64,000 nucleotides of DNA from Sisyra terminalis (lineage: Eukaryota; Arthropoda; Insecta; Neuroptera; Sisyridae): NCBI GenBank assembly GCA_958496175.1, contig OY292275.1, positions 26,389,001-26,453,000 of the forward strand. The letters are read 5' to 3'. This document shows positions 23,582-35,774 of the stretch, in pieces. The position numbers and the translations under genes were made by a program. The notes below the pieces were generated by a model. The model worked only from the letters and a program-made list of their open reading frames with translations. It did no database searches and was not told the origin of the DNA. Within the stretch, counting starts at the first letter, position 1, and each line of letters begins with the position of its first letter.

Positions 23582-25589
23582 TATGTGCATAACTATTCAA
23601 ACGTCGCTCCATACTTATACCGTAAATGCTTTTGAATTATTTGTGCATTCGTCAAATATCCTTTTCATATTCACTACCATTTTTAGTTCATTGCAATATA
23701 AAACTATTATACTAAAACACAGATTCATATTATTGAGATTCATCAATTAATTCATATTACATAACTTATTCATTTATGTATAATACAATACTGTAGATAC
23801 CTACATGATAATTATACGAGAAGGTTTATACACATTAACACAAATTTATTACCTTTTTCTACTTTATTGTACAGTGGACATAATAATTATCATCTAATTT
23901 CAAGTTATCCTTTTTATGTTTTGTTTAATTTTCTACACTTAATCAAAATATATAAGCAAATTAAAAATGCATTTTCATTCTAAAACCAATGGTCTAGACA
24001 CCATTCATTTAAATACGTTTCTAGTCTTTGAACATCGTATTTTACTGGCAATGTTAAATGTAATAGATATTAGTGTAATTAAGTACTCATTTACGACCGC
24101 AAAGAGTTTTAAGCTTATATTGGCTTGTTTTGGAAAAGTATTTTATCTATACCTACGCTCTTAATGTTTTTATCTTTATTTTTTTCGATTAATGTCTTCA
24201 TAAATTGAGAAAATCAAAAAAATTATCACGAAAATGTTCAGTAAAATAAAAATCAAAACTTTCATAATCTTTTAAGAATGTCACGGGTATACAAAATGAT
24301 AACAAGATAATCTAATTTATGTATTTTATAAATGCAAATAACTTCAAAAGATGAGCATCTTCATAACTTATATATATGTTATGTATTTTCTTTTTAAGTG
24401 TTTATTTAAATTTATTATGATTGTTGACTTTAGAAATTCAGGAGGTATATACCTAGTCGAAAAACTTCAATTTAACTACGATGTCAGCTTTGTATGTACA
24501 AATTGCAAGTGGGTCGGAAATTAAGGAACGACGTATTTATTTCATTTGGTTAACGGCAATCTTTTTCCATTACGTCTATTATTTTTAGATATTCTATTCT
24601 TTTTGTAGTTCGTACTACACGTACAATTTGAGCTAAACTAAAAAGAATGATAACAGAGTAATTGGAATCAAGTTTCTATCAACGAATTTCCTTCATTTCT
24701 TTTTTGCTAAAATAATAGTTTCGTTCAACTGGGAAATTGAAAACTACATTTAAATTATATTGATTTTGTCGGCTTTGCAAATGAAGCTCAAAGTTTAGTA
24801 ACATTAGTTGTTCTTTAAACGCAAGAAAAATATAATTATAAGATTTAAAATAAGTTCTCCAATTCATTCTGGAAATGAGAATATTTTAATTTAATTTTCA
24901 TATACTTTATCGACTTATTAGCTCAAACATGATTGACATCTTATTTTTTGCTTCAATTTTTCGTAATTGATTCTTTAATTAAATTTTTCTGTAGGAAAAT
25001 AAATATATCTATATATTTACATAACATTTTAAATGAAAAAATGTAAAAAATGAACTGAATAAAAAATCAATGTTTTAAAAGCTTTTTGAAATTGATTTGA
25101 AAATATTTGATGCACCATTTTTACTCATATAAATTTTCATAATTATTTTTGTTTCTATACTTACGTGAATTGTGTAATAAAGTTAAGCTACACCATAATT
25201 GAAACACAGAGATAACAACAAAGAGTTAAAGAGCTTAAAGAAACTCAATATGCTAAAAACGTAGGTGCTATAATTTAATTACATTAAATGATTAAGAAAT
25301 AAATGCTTAACGTGAAAGCTAAAGTGTGCTTTTAAAACATAACCTAACAGACAACGATTTAAACTTTAAAGTCTTTGAGGAAACATTTTATTTAAGCGCG
25401 TAAATTTCACTTATAATTACCTCCTAGGCTCCTTTACAGTTGAAATTTGTATGCTAAAAATGCCTTATTTCTTTATGCAACCGTCAAATTTAACATTTAT
25501 GTTAATGTACACATATATGAGTTGGTATATTATTTAGTTTTGAAGTGTTTCTTCTTAAGCAACGTTATAAAAAAATAATCAGACTGAAT
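23582..25589. other. AT-rich non-coding spacer
   Basis: Short frames at 23967-24164 and 24679-24867 lack any family feature or codon pattern. No repeat recognised. Confidence 0.5.
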
Positions 25590-26180
25590 TTTTAATAAAA
25601 TAACGCCGTGACGCTACAGTAGGAAGTTGCTCGCAAACGGTTAACGAGAAATTTCAAGCGGGTGAAAGGAGGCCGATCTTTGGGAACGATTTGATAGTAC
25701 TAACATTATAGTCTAGCTGATTGAGTCGATCGCTAGCACATGTTTTTGTTATTCGGTAGGGGAAACCAACTGAAATGATCGATAATGAAATTAAAAAAGG
25801 CCAGAAAGAGATAATCTTCAGTTGTAATTTTGTATTTTAAACAACATCGATACCGTCAAACTTAACATTTTCAATTTTTATAGTTTGAACCATATCCATA
25901 TTAACGCAGAATAGTTTAAACACATTTAAAAGAATGCTATTTTTTTGAAATTATTCAATGCAATATGTAAAATAATTTAATTTTTACTCCGTTGCTATTT
26001 GAACATGCTGAGTGTACACGCAATTGACTATTTAGACAAACTGTATCTATATACAAATGACTATTCATATCTATACATGATAGCTTATGACAACAATCCT
26101 TTAATATGGTCAATGTTTCCGATAACTATTTTTTGAACTAGTGACCCATGCTATTGAAACGGTTTATTCTTTTACTAACG
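25590..26180 (+). repeat. Unclassified interspersed repeat, copy 1
   Basis: It aligns collinearly with 52865-53790. Shared blocks are AGTTGCTCGCAAACGGTTA plus TTCAAGCGGG (25623-25665), CATGTTTTTGTTATTCGG (about 25738), ATATCCATATTAACGCA (about 25890) and TTTTTTGAACTAGTGACCCA (about 26127). It includes a small stem, CTCGC/GCGAG, intact in copy 2 and mutated on one side here. No coding capacity, no terminal repeats found. Confidence 0.5.
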
Positions 26181-26283
26181 CTACTATTGTTATTGCATGA
26201 TATAGACTAACAAAACCAGCTCTAGAGTCTTAACTGCCCCAGAAAAACGGCAGAACAAATTTTGGCATCCTTTTATATAACAA

Positions 26284-26619
26284 CTAGCTGGCCCAGCAAA
26301 CTTCGTACTGCCTAACAGGCAATGAACGTAGTGTTTTATGAATGAATATTTTAGCTACACTTAGTTCAAACTTTTCATGATAAAATGAATAAAATTACGC
26401 TCACGGCTCAATACTTCATTAGAATAACAAATATATAAAAACAAAAAAAAATCTATAAAAATAATTAAATTCGACAAAGTAGTGGTTTTAAATATGATTA
26501 TATTTTTCGTAAAAGAAATAAGAAAAATAACAATTTCCATATACGACTACAAGGAGCAAACCTAAAAAGAAAACAAACAACACCAACGTTACGCAGACGA
26601 AGTCGCGGGGATCAGCTAG
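26284..26619. mobile_element. Two Helitron 3' ends facing outward
   Basis: The left edge, CTAGCTGGCCCAGCAAACTT, is a minus-strand 3' end of the same family as the 19.7 kb Helitron; the homology runs at least 70 bp inward. The right edge, CGAAGTCGCGGGGATCAGCT followed by AGT, is a plus-strand 3' end of a related family. Their similarity makes them look like terminal inverted repeats, but each ends in CTAG before a host T, so two abutting truncated Helitrons is the better reading. The middle is AT-rich and non-coding. Confidence 0.55.
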
Positions 26620-29600
26620 TATTTTATATAATTTAAGATTTTTAAGATTTTTTTTTTAAAACTCTTCGTTCATTATTTTCATTTATGAAAACCTAAATTA
26701 TTTATAATGATGATTTTAAAGAGGATTTATTTTCGGTTAGTATATTTTTTTTTCAAATATGAAAACAAAACTTCAGTATTTATTAAGCCTGCACATAGAA
26801 TATTTAAAAATTTAAAATACAGCTAAACCTTTAAAACGCAAAGGAAATGAAAAATAAAATAAAATAAGTGATTTAATTTTGAAACTGTAATCTACTTTCA
26901 TGAAAAGTTTTATACAAAATGAAATATTATCTCACTCCTTTGTTTTATGTATTAAATATTTTTTTTCTTATCAAGTTTGTAATCACGAGGATATTAAAAC
27001 GTCATTGTCTCCATTGAAAGTGATAAAGAAATTAATTAATTTTTGGTGTATTTCGATTCGACCCATTTTTATTAGAGTGAAAATAACCAAATCTATATTT
27101 ATTGACAAGGTTTTTATCATTGCAATTTATTCTGATATACGTTATAAATTTTGTTTCACTATTTCTTTTATAACAATAAAAGTGATTTATTATAGGAACT
27201 TTTCTATTACATTGACACCAGCACAATTATTTCAGTCAATAAATTTCACCTATTGTAAATATATAAATACATAATGTAATTTTCTGAATATAATACTGTA
27301 TTTCATGAAATTTGCATTTAAATGACATGAAATGGAGAATTAGAACGATAAATGATAAGAACATGATTTAATATTTATTTTTTTATAAAAGAAAAGACGG
27401 AAAATAGTTCACTGGTTTCAACAGACTTTGCATAGATTTCATATTACTCAACAAAATAAGAAAACGAAACGGATACGAATATGATGGTACGAGTAATGAA
27501 TTTTTATATTAAGCTTCGTTTATACAATATGCTAAGATAGGAAAATATGAAGCTTTAATAATGTTTAGCGTAAAAGCTCCAGATATACGTACATACCTAC
27601 ATACATATGCGTTAAATTTTACGTTAGTCAGGTGTCATTTATGATATAAACTTTTACCTTTCTTAGTGTAAGAAAGGTATTGTATCGCCGCTTTTGAGCT
27701 TTTACGAGACGTCCATGCGGAACGTTAACTTTCTACTTGACGATGATGTGTATACTTCGTACGTTTACCCCTTTATCGATTAAAATTACTAGTATCCCTA
27801 ACATAATCTTTATTACGACCAAGTATAGAGGGTATGTTATTATTACTATTATCATTATAAAGCATCAAAGCTTTCATGAGAGAATTTGCTCATTTACGAC
27901 GGTTTTACTTATTTTTTTTATTTTTTCTGAATTAAATCAATCTATCAATATCGTTTTACCTCTAAATGAATATTTTTAGCAGAGAACAAGATTTCAAAAA
28001 TTTAACTCTAAAATGATGCAATTAATGAGATTATAAAACTGTTCTGAAAAATCTTAATATTGATCCACAACCAAAGGCACTTAGGCTTTTGAGATAGGAA
28101 AAATTAAGAAATTTATTGTATGTGGTTAAGGTTCAAAAGCTATAAAGAGTGTGTTAAAAGAAATAGATGAATAAAAAAGGCAAAGAAAAAATATATTTTA
28201 TGTCCTCGATGGATATGTGGTGTTAACAAGAGTAAAGAAAAGAGAGAAACAGATTGAAGGTTCATATATTTAGATAGTGGAGTACACAACGAGGAGGAAA
28301 ATGAAGAATGTTTGAAAGCTGTGCAAGTTTTACGACCCGTAAAATGAGAGGCTTTATTGAGTAGGTTTTGTGAGACATCAAACTACATTGAGAAGGATGG
28401 ACGCGGGAAGTAAAAACAGTGATAGTAGTTAGATTTGATTACGCTCGAATTGTTACATCTGCATTGTTCTTGTTCATTATTATACTCATGAAAATGAAAA
28501 GGTCGCTTATGGTCTTGATGGTACAGACGATGAAAGCGATTTATTCTTACTTTTTTACAATTTAAATAATCAGTAAAATATTTAGAGGAAAAATGTCACA
28601 AACAAATTTTTTTTTGTTCGATTAAAAAAAATTATCAAGTTATTTTCGTTGCACACTTAAGAAACAATTAAGTTATTAAGAAAAGGAAACAATACTTAAG
28701 AAAAACCATACAGAATATTGATTATTGAATTTTGAAAGTGACTTCTATCTTATCTCTTTACATTAAGTTCTTATTACCAATTAAGTCAACAGAATTTTTC
28801 CTATCTTTTTTTCTACTCTGGCTGCGTATGAGAAAAATCATGAGGGTCAAGCTCTTATGGCAGCTTGGTTCCCAAAAAATAATAATTGGGGCGTCAAATA
28901 CAGATGATGCGATAAGCAATACTTAGAATTTCAAGGGACTTTTAGCCAGGGTAAAAAGTAAAGTTGGTAGAAGTGGTGAAGTTAAGAAATTTTATTTTCA
29001 GCCTTTAAGTTTTGTTGTTACCTTACATTTAGGCAACCCGTAACGCACATAGTATAGACTAGCTCGGTTGAAAGCATGTCTCTGTCACTCCACTATTTTA
29101 TCATACTTTTATTCTTAAACATATTATTGATCTGAACAGTTTTATATAAGACCTGTAACTTTAATGGACAAATATTTTGAATTCGCTACGACAGAATCTG
29201 ATTGTATAGGTAGCGGAGTATTAAAATAAAAAAAAATTCGGTTTAGATTCATCATAGTCGTTTTACTCATAATGATATTATCATTCGTTATAAAATTATA
29301 GTTGATGTGTTAGTTGAACTTAGGATTGTAATTGTCAGTAATTATAATACCGGTTATTATTCCATCTTTATTCATTGTATAATATAAAATGACATAATTT
29401 TCACTACATATCTATTTTGACGAGTAAACTTTGATTTATTTATTTTTAATTTCAGCTTCATTGAACATTGCATTCTTGAAAAATTATTTCGTACCTTTAG
29501 AATTATAAATTAGGATTATAACCGACAGCAACACTATGCGTCACAATAATTACGTTTGAACTAGTGATAAAATCATTAACAAAAAAAATAGGATTACTAT

Positions 29601-30424
29601 GCTCAGAAATTTAAGTATGATTTCAATTCTTTTCAAATCTTCTTTTAATCAAATATTTAAGCATAAGAAATTGAACGATTCGCTCCAAACACATTTGTTT
29701 ACTTTCTTAACAGTTTTTTTTTAGCCGCATTTAATATAATATTAACAATTTTAAAGTTCATAAAATTTTTACTATTTAAAATGGCAACACTAATTGTCGT
29801 AACAGAAATGTTTCAAGCATGCAATTATATTTTTCAATTGTGTCGAAAAGTGTACAAAACCTTCATGAAAAAAAGTAAAGAAAATATTGAAACATGGAAA
29901 TAGATATTTGTACTTGCAAAGTATTCATAATAATACTCATATCGAGTCAATATATACGACTATTTTCGAGTATACCAGCAATTGCAGTGGAATGCGTTCT
30001 TCTAAGGGGGTTTGACAACTTAAAAGGGGAATGAGTGCAAATTGGAGAACAGATTTTCAAACGATATTCTAATGTTAACATTTAACATTGTCCCTTTGAG
30101 TAAGTTTTATATCAATTAGGGATGTTTATTTTGTTTTCAAAGCAATGGCTGCAGAAAAGTATCGGTAATTTCGATAAATACTCAATAAAACATTCAGTAT
30201 ATAATAGCAAATTTTATAAGTTTGAGAAGCACTAATGGAGACTATTGTGTCATAAAATAGAAGATTTTCTTAAATAAATTCAATTTGATAAGGCTTAATA
30301 TTGATAAATATTTAATTCATTATTTCCGAGTATCAACAAATAAATTAATGAATAATTATTTATGTCGTTTGACTCAATTTCTTTAATTCCTTATTGAATA
30401 CAATAAAGATATACAACTTGTTAA
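26620..30424. other. AT-rich non-coding spacer
   Basis: The longest frame of the whole window (26900-27274, 124 codons, plus) lies here. It is rich in I, F, Y, K and S with no motif, and the opposite strand is also open over much of it, as expected from AT-rich chance. No other element recognised. Confidence 0.5.
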
Positions 30425-30452
30425 AACAGTCTTTGGCTATCATCATCAGGCT
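30425..30452 (-). repeat. CCTGATGATG...AAAGAC motif, weak repeat-end signature
   Basis: Minus strand: AGCCTGATGATGATAGCC then AAAGACTG. It resembles the CTGATGA motif at 6.18 kb but lacks CGAAAC. Listed only because it recurs. Confidence 0.15.
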
Positions 30453-33159
30453 ATGTTTATTGGGTCAACTGTAAATAAATATCATATACGGATTTTATTT
30501 AATGTTATTTACTTAGTTAGTTTTAAATAATTAAAAAAAACACATTTGAACATCCTGGAAGAATATGAAATAAATAAAGCCCAAAAACTGGATCCAATTA
30601 ATATTCTTAACGACAAATTGTTTGAAATAAACACCTTATATGAAATTTGTTTACAATTGACATAATACATATTACCTTATGATGACAGCTAATTATTGTT
30701 GAAACGAGTTGCATTCAATAAAAGAGTAAAGAAATTAATTCATACGATATAAATAATTAGTCATTACTTTAATTTGATTCTATGTTTCGGTACGATCTCA
30801 AAACGCGGATACAGGAGGGGCAGAGTGGATATAATTGCCTAATTTCTAAGATGAAAAATTCTCAATTATTTGTTTTTAAATGTTCAATTTCATATTTTTG
30901 AAATCATCAAAAATATCGTTATAGCTTTCAGGAAACGAAAGTCATAACTAACTATTCATCATAATTATTTCTTAACTATTTGAAGACAAAATTATTTGTT
31001 CACAACCATTTTTCAGAAATGTTTAGAAAATTGACTCCACAATATATCTTCCTTGACAAAATTCTAAATCCACTCTTGTTAAAACAATTACGAACAGTTT
31101 TAAAGCATTTATAACATCATTAAATATTTTACAAGCTTATTATACATTCTGTCAAAAGTTCAAGTAATACGCCGCAGCTTCCAGTAATTTAGGAGATTAT
31201 TTTCATTAGTCTAGTTGTATTCAGTTGTAAAGTTAAAAACAATAGTAAAGCTTCTTTTTCCACCTTGCCTGCACTTTGTAAGTAGTTTTCTCGTCGAATT
31301 TGTAAACCAAGAACAAGCTCTAGTACGGCTATTTCTGTAGCTTTAGAGTTCTTTCAAATTGAATTCTGTCAAAAACATATGAAAATTTTCCCAATATAAA
31401 CTTATAATTGAAATTCACAAAAACATTAATTAAAATCATCAAATTTTAATACGTTATCCAATGGTTTTTATTGGAAAACGATTGACGTATATGAAATTAC
31501 GTATCTATGGATTGAGCCAAAATCTCTCGACCCCAACAAATTAAGACTAAACGAAAGACTGATACAAATTATAGAGTGGAGGGAACCGTATATATCTACA
31601 GAAGAGGAGTCTCTATTTTTTTATTAAAAAGAAAACGTCTTTCTGAAAAATGAAGGAAAATATATAAATTTATTACTGTGCATGAAGTTAGGATTGCACT
31701 TTTGATGTAAAAAATAATTACGTCATTTTTTGGTGATTTTAATCGTTTTAGAGTTCTCAATAAAGAAGAGCATTTTTTCCAGAAAATCCTTAAGTAGTTT
31801 TGAAAGAAAAAACTTTGTCGCTTGCATATTTCCCGAGAAAACACTGTTTAAAGAAAAAGCTCTATTTAAGTAAGATTAAAGCGATAAAGTTTTTCTTTCA
31901 GAATTATCGAACTAACAAAAAACATCAATGTCAGTTTATACAAAATGCCTTAATCAAGCTTTTTATTAAACAGTGTTTCTTTGAAAGTTAGCAACCGACA
32001 CTGTTTTTATTTCAAAACTATTGAACTATAAAAAAAAAAATATTCAGTGGTGAAAAAAATTGGATATTTTAATATTTTCAGAATAGCTCTATAAATTAGC
32101 GTTGTACTTCATATTGTTTTTAAAGAAAATAAGGAAGTGCTATTTTCTTTATTCAGAACTTTTGAACGAATAAAAGCACTAACATATTTCGTAGTTCCAA
32201 ATACAGTGTAATGCCAATTTGACGAACGTACGATATTTGATATTTGAAAGTGTACGTATTTATGGGAGGAACAATTAAATATAATCACAGTATAATTGAA
32301 ATTTAACTGTATAGATTTGTGTTTTAATAGTTACATACTTTGAATACAATTACTGGAATGATTGTTTTTCTAAAGAAGACTTGCCTGTTTTTAAATTAAT
32401 ACTTTCGATGTTAGGACTTTAGTTGCACATTAAATTTACATTTAAGAGTACCGAAACGAATATGCACCAAAACATTTTTTTTGTTGAGACCTATGTAAAA
32501 ACCTCACGGCCATCTTTGTATTCATATTCAATAGTAAAACTTTATAAATCCCAAAACTTGGCAACTATTATTAACTAAAAATTGAAAAATGAAACAAATG
32601 ATCAAAGCACCAAACCAATATAAAAATACATAATTTATTAAAGATTTCCGTCCAAATATATTACAGATAAAAACAATCGTTGTTATATCTACTTCAAACG
32701 GATGATTCTTTCCTTTATGAATTTTTTGTCAGATGATGCGTGAATCATATCAAACTCTCATGGTGTTTTTGATCATATTGTTTGATTTTTCTTATGGAAA
32801 AGCTTATTGTTAATTCAGTACAGCTCTACAAATTATTCAGCTGTATTACGAAAACCAGTGTTCTACAGAGAATTTGATCCTTGAACTTAGAATAACTTAT
32901 GATTCACATAAGCTTCCTACCAAATCAACAATGGCTGTATCATTGAAAAGGTAGAAACCTAATTTTCATCATTGGATAATGGTCGAATAGACCACATTTA
33001 ATACGTAGCGAAGAAAACAATGGATATGTTAGCTGAGAAGTTACGCAAAAACCGTAATAAACCATCGCGTATTTTATGAAAAAGTGTTGGTTTTAAACTA
33101 TGCAGAGTCCACCATGTGTAAGAATTACAGTCGAAGTTTATAATCTCAAAGAAATTTGG
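30453..33159. other. AT-rich non-coding spacer
   Basis: Nothing recognised. Overlapping short frames on opposite strands at 31596-31991 look like chance. Confidence 0.5.
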
Positions 33160-33465
33160 CTATAACGAAACAGCACCCACAGAATCATATAATATCGTCT
33201 CTAGACTTTGTTTTTGAGGCCATGTAAAGTCTAAAGTACTGGTTCTTACCTTGTTGGAGGTACTGACCGCCACCAGTTTCATAAGTGCATCGCCGAATCC
33301 TTTTTTTAATTGGAAAAATAAAAATAGATGTTTAAAATTCAAAACATTGTTATTTATTTGTATATTGATTATTTGCGTTTGGGCTAACTCTTAATCTCCG
33401 TCGAACCCGCAAGACTGACTCACCAAACCTCTGAGGTTCGATTGAACCCCAGTTAAGAACCATTG
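33160..33465 (-). mobile_element. hAT-type terminal fragment with short frame
   Basis: On the minus strand the sequence starts CAATGGTTCTTAACTGGGGT at 33465 and continues TCGAACCTCAGAGGTTTGG. It resembles hAT termini of the CAGTGGTTCTCAACCTGGGG type (family knowledge). Inside, a 60-codon minus-strand frame (33342-33160) contains FGDALMKLVAVSTSNKVRTS. It may be a transposase scrap but I cannot place it in a domain. The opposite terminus was not found, so the left boundary is uncertain. Confidence 0.4.
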
Positions 33466-33929
33466 GTTTAAATTTAGTAAGTTGAGCTGGTTAGGATTGA
33501 AGAATTGGTAACTAACATTTCTCACGTTATTCGCTAAATACCATTGATGATTCTCGGACGCATCTAAGAAAATTGGGTATTTTGAATAGATAATAACTGG
33601 AAGAAATAATTTTTAAAAAATAAATAAAAAAAATGGTTCTTTTGTATCATGTAATTATAAAGATTATCCGATAAAATCACAAATAACATGTTGTTCTTTT
33701 TTTTTTCAACATTAATAACTACGAGAAATACATATACATTATTAGCACGAGAAGATAAAATATTTTAATTCAAATAATTCAACCATTAAAGTCTACTTCT
33801 TTATATATACCTTATATTATGTACCTTTATGATGGTTTCACGAAAAAAAATTTGTGTAAACATAGTTTTACGTTTATTCTTTTTTATAGTCAATGGAGAG
33901 AAAAATGTGTTTACGAATAAAAATATACT
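33466..33929. other. AT-rich spacer between two hAT-like fragments
   Basis: No feature recognised. Confidence 0.45.
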
Positions 33930-34471
33930 ATATGCTGTCAAAAATACTTTGGGTAGGTCTCTAGATAATAGACGAGTTACTTTTTTAAACAGTATTCAGT
34001 ATTAAGTTATTTTGGGTGTCTAGTTACGCTTAAAGAAACGGAACTTAAATTCTTATTTTAAGTAATTTTTAAGATACTTAAAAATAAACTTTTTTAGTCA
34101 TTAAATATTATGTTTGTGCTAAGTCTCATTCGTATTAGGTAAATTTGTAAGGTAAATAGAAAATGTTTTTCTTATTTATAGTTTAATTAAGGAAAAAGGA
34201 AAGTATATTAGTGTCTAATACCTTATAAACACAACACATTTTTGAAACGATAGATGATTACCAAAAAATAAGAGTACAAGTTAAATCTTTTAAACAATAT
34301 AAAGCTCAGTGCCTAATATTTCGGTATCTAAGTTAATTTGTAAGTAACAGGTATTTAAGATTCTAGTTACTTTTTACTAAAAAAGGAAGGAACTAAGATA
34401 CAATATCTTAGATACTTTAAAGTAACTTAGATACTAGAAAGTAATTAAGATACTTTTTTCAGACAACTCTG
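33930..34471. mobile_element. Possible hAT-like MITE with subterminal AAGTATCT repeats
   Basis: The right end on the minus strand reads CAGAGTTGTCTGAAAAAAGT followed by several spaced copies of AAGTATCT and AAGTTACTTT. Such repeated subterminal motifs are typical of many hAT elements, where transposase binds. The left end (TATGCTGTCAAAAATACTTT) is a weak match to the same terminus, followed by GAGTTAC and TAGTTAC motifs. Interior non-coding. Target duplication not visible. Confidence 0.4.
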
Positions 34472-35200
34472 TTTATAATATATAGTAAAAAATAAATAGT
34501 ATGAAAGTTTTGATACCAGTATATTGAAGAATATGAAATTTAATGGTTTAACTTTTACTTGTCTCTTTTACTTAATGCCGTTGTGAATGTTTATAGCTCC
34601 TTCAAAATTTGAAAAAAAAATAAAAACAAAAAAAAATAAGAAACAGAAATAATACCAATTTAACTCACAATTAATTGCGTTAGGAAAACGTCTTAATGTT
34701 ATTCTACCTTTTGTAGTTCTTTTATTTTTAATATAGTAAATGGAAGTCCATTTGAGTTATGAGATTTTTTGATTTGGTTAAAATAGCATCTCTATATATC
34801 TTAAGAACATGAAATTATATAAAAAGAAAAAATAAATGAAATTAAATTTCTTTGTTCTTATGACAAATCTAATATAGCTTGGAAAAATAAAAATTACTTA
34901 AACATTAATTTATTGAAGATGGAAATTTTCTTTTTTTACTAATGAAGAAAAATAACAGGGTAAAAGTTTATTAAAAATTGATTCGATTAAAAAGATAACC
35001 GTTATTTGTTATCATTTTGATATTAGAAAATGTATCCTATGCTTTATATGTTTATGAAAGTAATCAAAATATAAATGGCTAAAGGTAACCATTATTAAAT
35101 ATTTTTTTATTGTTGGTTTGAATATTCTTAGGAAGTATTTTTCAATTTTCACCATTTTCTAAATGGATTAATTAAATACAGTTAATTCTTTTTGTTTTAA
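34472..35200. other. AT-rich spacer
   Basis: No feature recognised. The last base (A, 35200) is the expected host A before a Helitron 5' TC. Confidence 0.5.
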
Positions 35201-35375
35201 TCACTACATAGTATAAAACAAAGTCGCTTTTTCTGTCCCTATATCCCTTTGTGCGCTTAAATCTTTAAAATTACGCAACGAATTTCGATGAGGTTTTTTT
35301 AATAGATAGAGTGATTAAAGAGGAAGGTTTATATGTATAATAACATCCATTAAATAGTGGAGAAATACTGTTATT

Positions 35376-35660
35376 AGACAATTTTAAAGATACCAAAAAA
35401 TATGACATTTTGAAATTTAATTGTTTAGATCAGAGAAGAGAGACTCTTCTCTGGTGCACATGCGCGACAATTAGTTAGATAAGGATGCTGAATATTAGCT
35501 GCATGTGTTTTTTGGGCCACTGCGCAAACTCCGATAAATGGTATTCAGCATCCTTATCTAACTAACGGTCGCGCATCTGAACCAGAGAAGAGTCTCTCTT
35601 CTCTGATCTAAACAATTAAATTTCAAAATGTCATATTTTTTGGTATCTTTAAAATTGTCT
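35376..35660. repeat. 285-bp palindrome inside Helitron copy 1
   Basis: Outer ends AGACAATTTTAAAGATACCA and its complement pair for about 119 bp per arm around a loop of about 47 bp. Within each arm AGAGAAGAG/CTCTTCTCT forms a second small hairpin, giving a cruciform with side stems. The same structure sits at the same place in copy 2, so it was present before the two copies separated. It could be an older foldback MITE domesticated into the Helitron. Confidence 0.9.
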
Positions 35661-35774
35661 GCCACTACTGGCCACTACGTTAATTGCGCGATAATCATTT
35701 AATAGATATAAAATTTAATAGATTTAATAGGATCGACTTTAATCATTTTTTCAGTGAATGACAATGGCTATATA

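Noticed and set aside
26283..26620. Simple terminal-inverted-repeat DNA transposon
   Set aside because: Both ends finish in CTAG before a host T and match Helitron 3' ends from two families; no target duplication.
26900..27274. 124-codon plus-strand frame, the longest in the window
   Set aside because: Composition is what AT-rich DNA gives by chance (I, F, K, Y, S), the opposite strand is partly open too, and there is no motif, domain or splice context.
33160..33342. Independent host gene for the 60-codon minus-strand frame
   Set aside because: It lies just inside a hAT-type terminus and has no splice signals or recognisable domain. More likely a transposon scrap.
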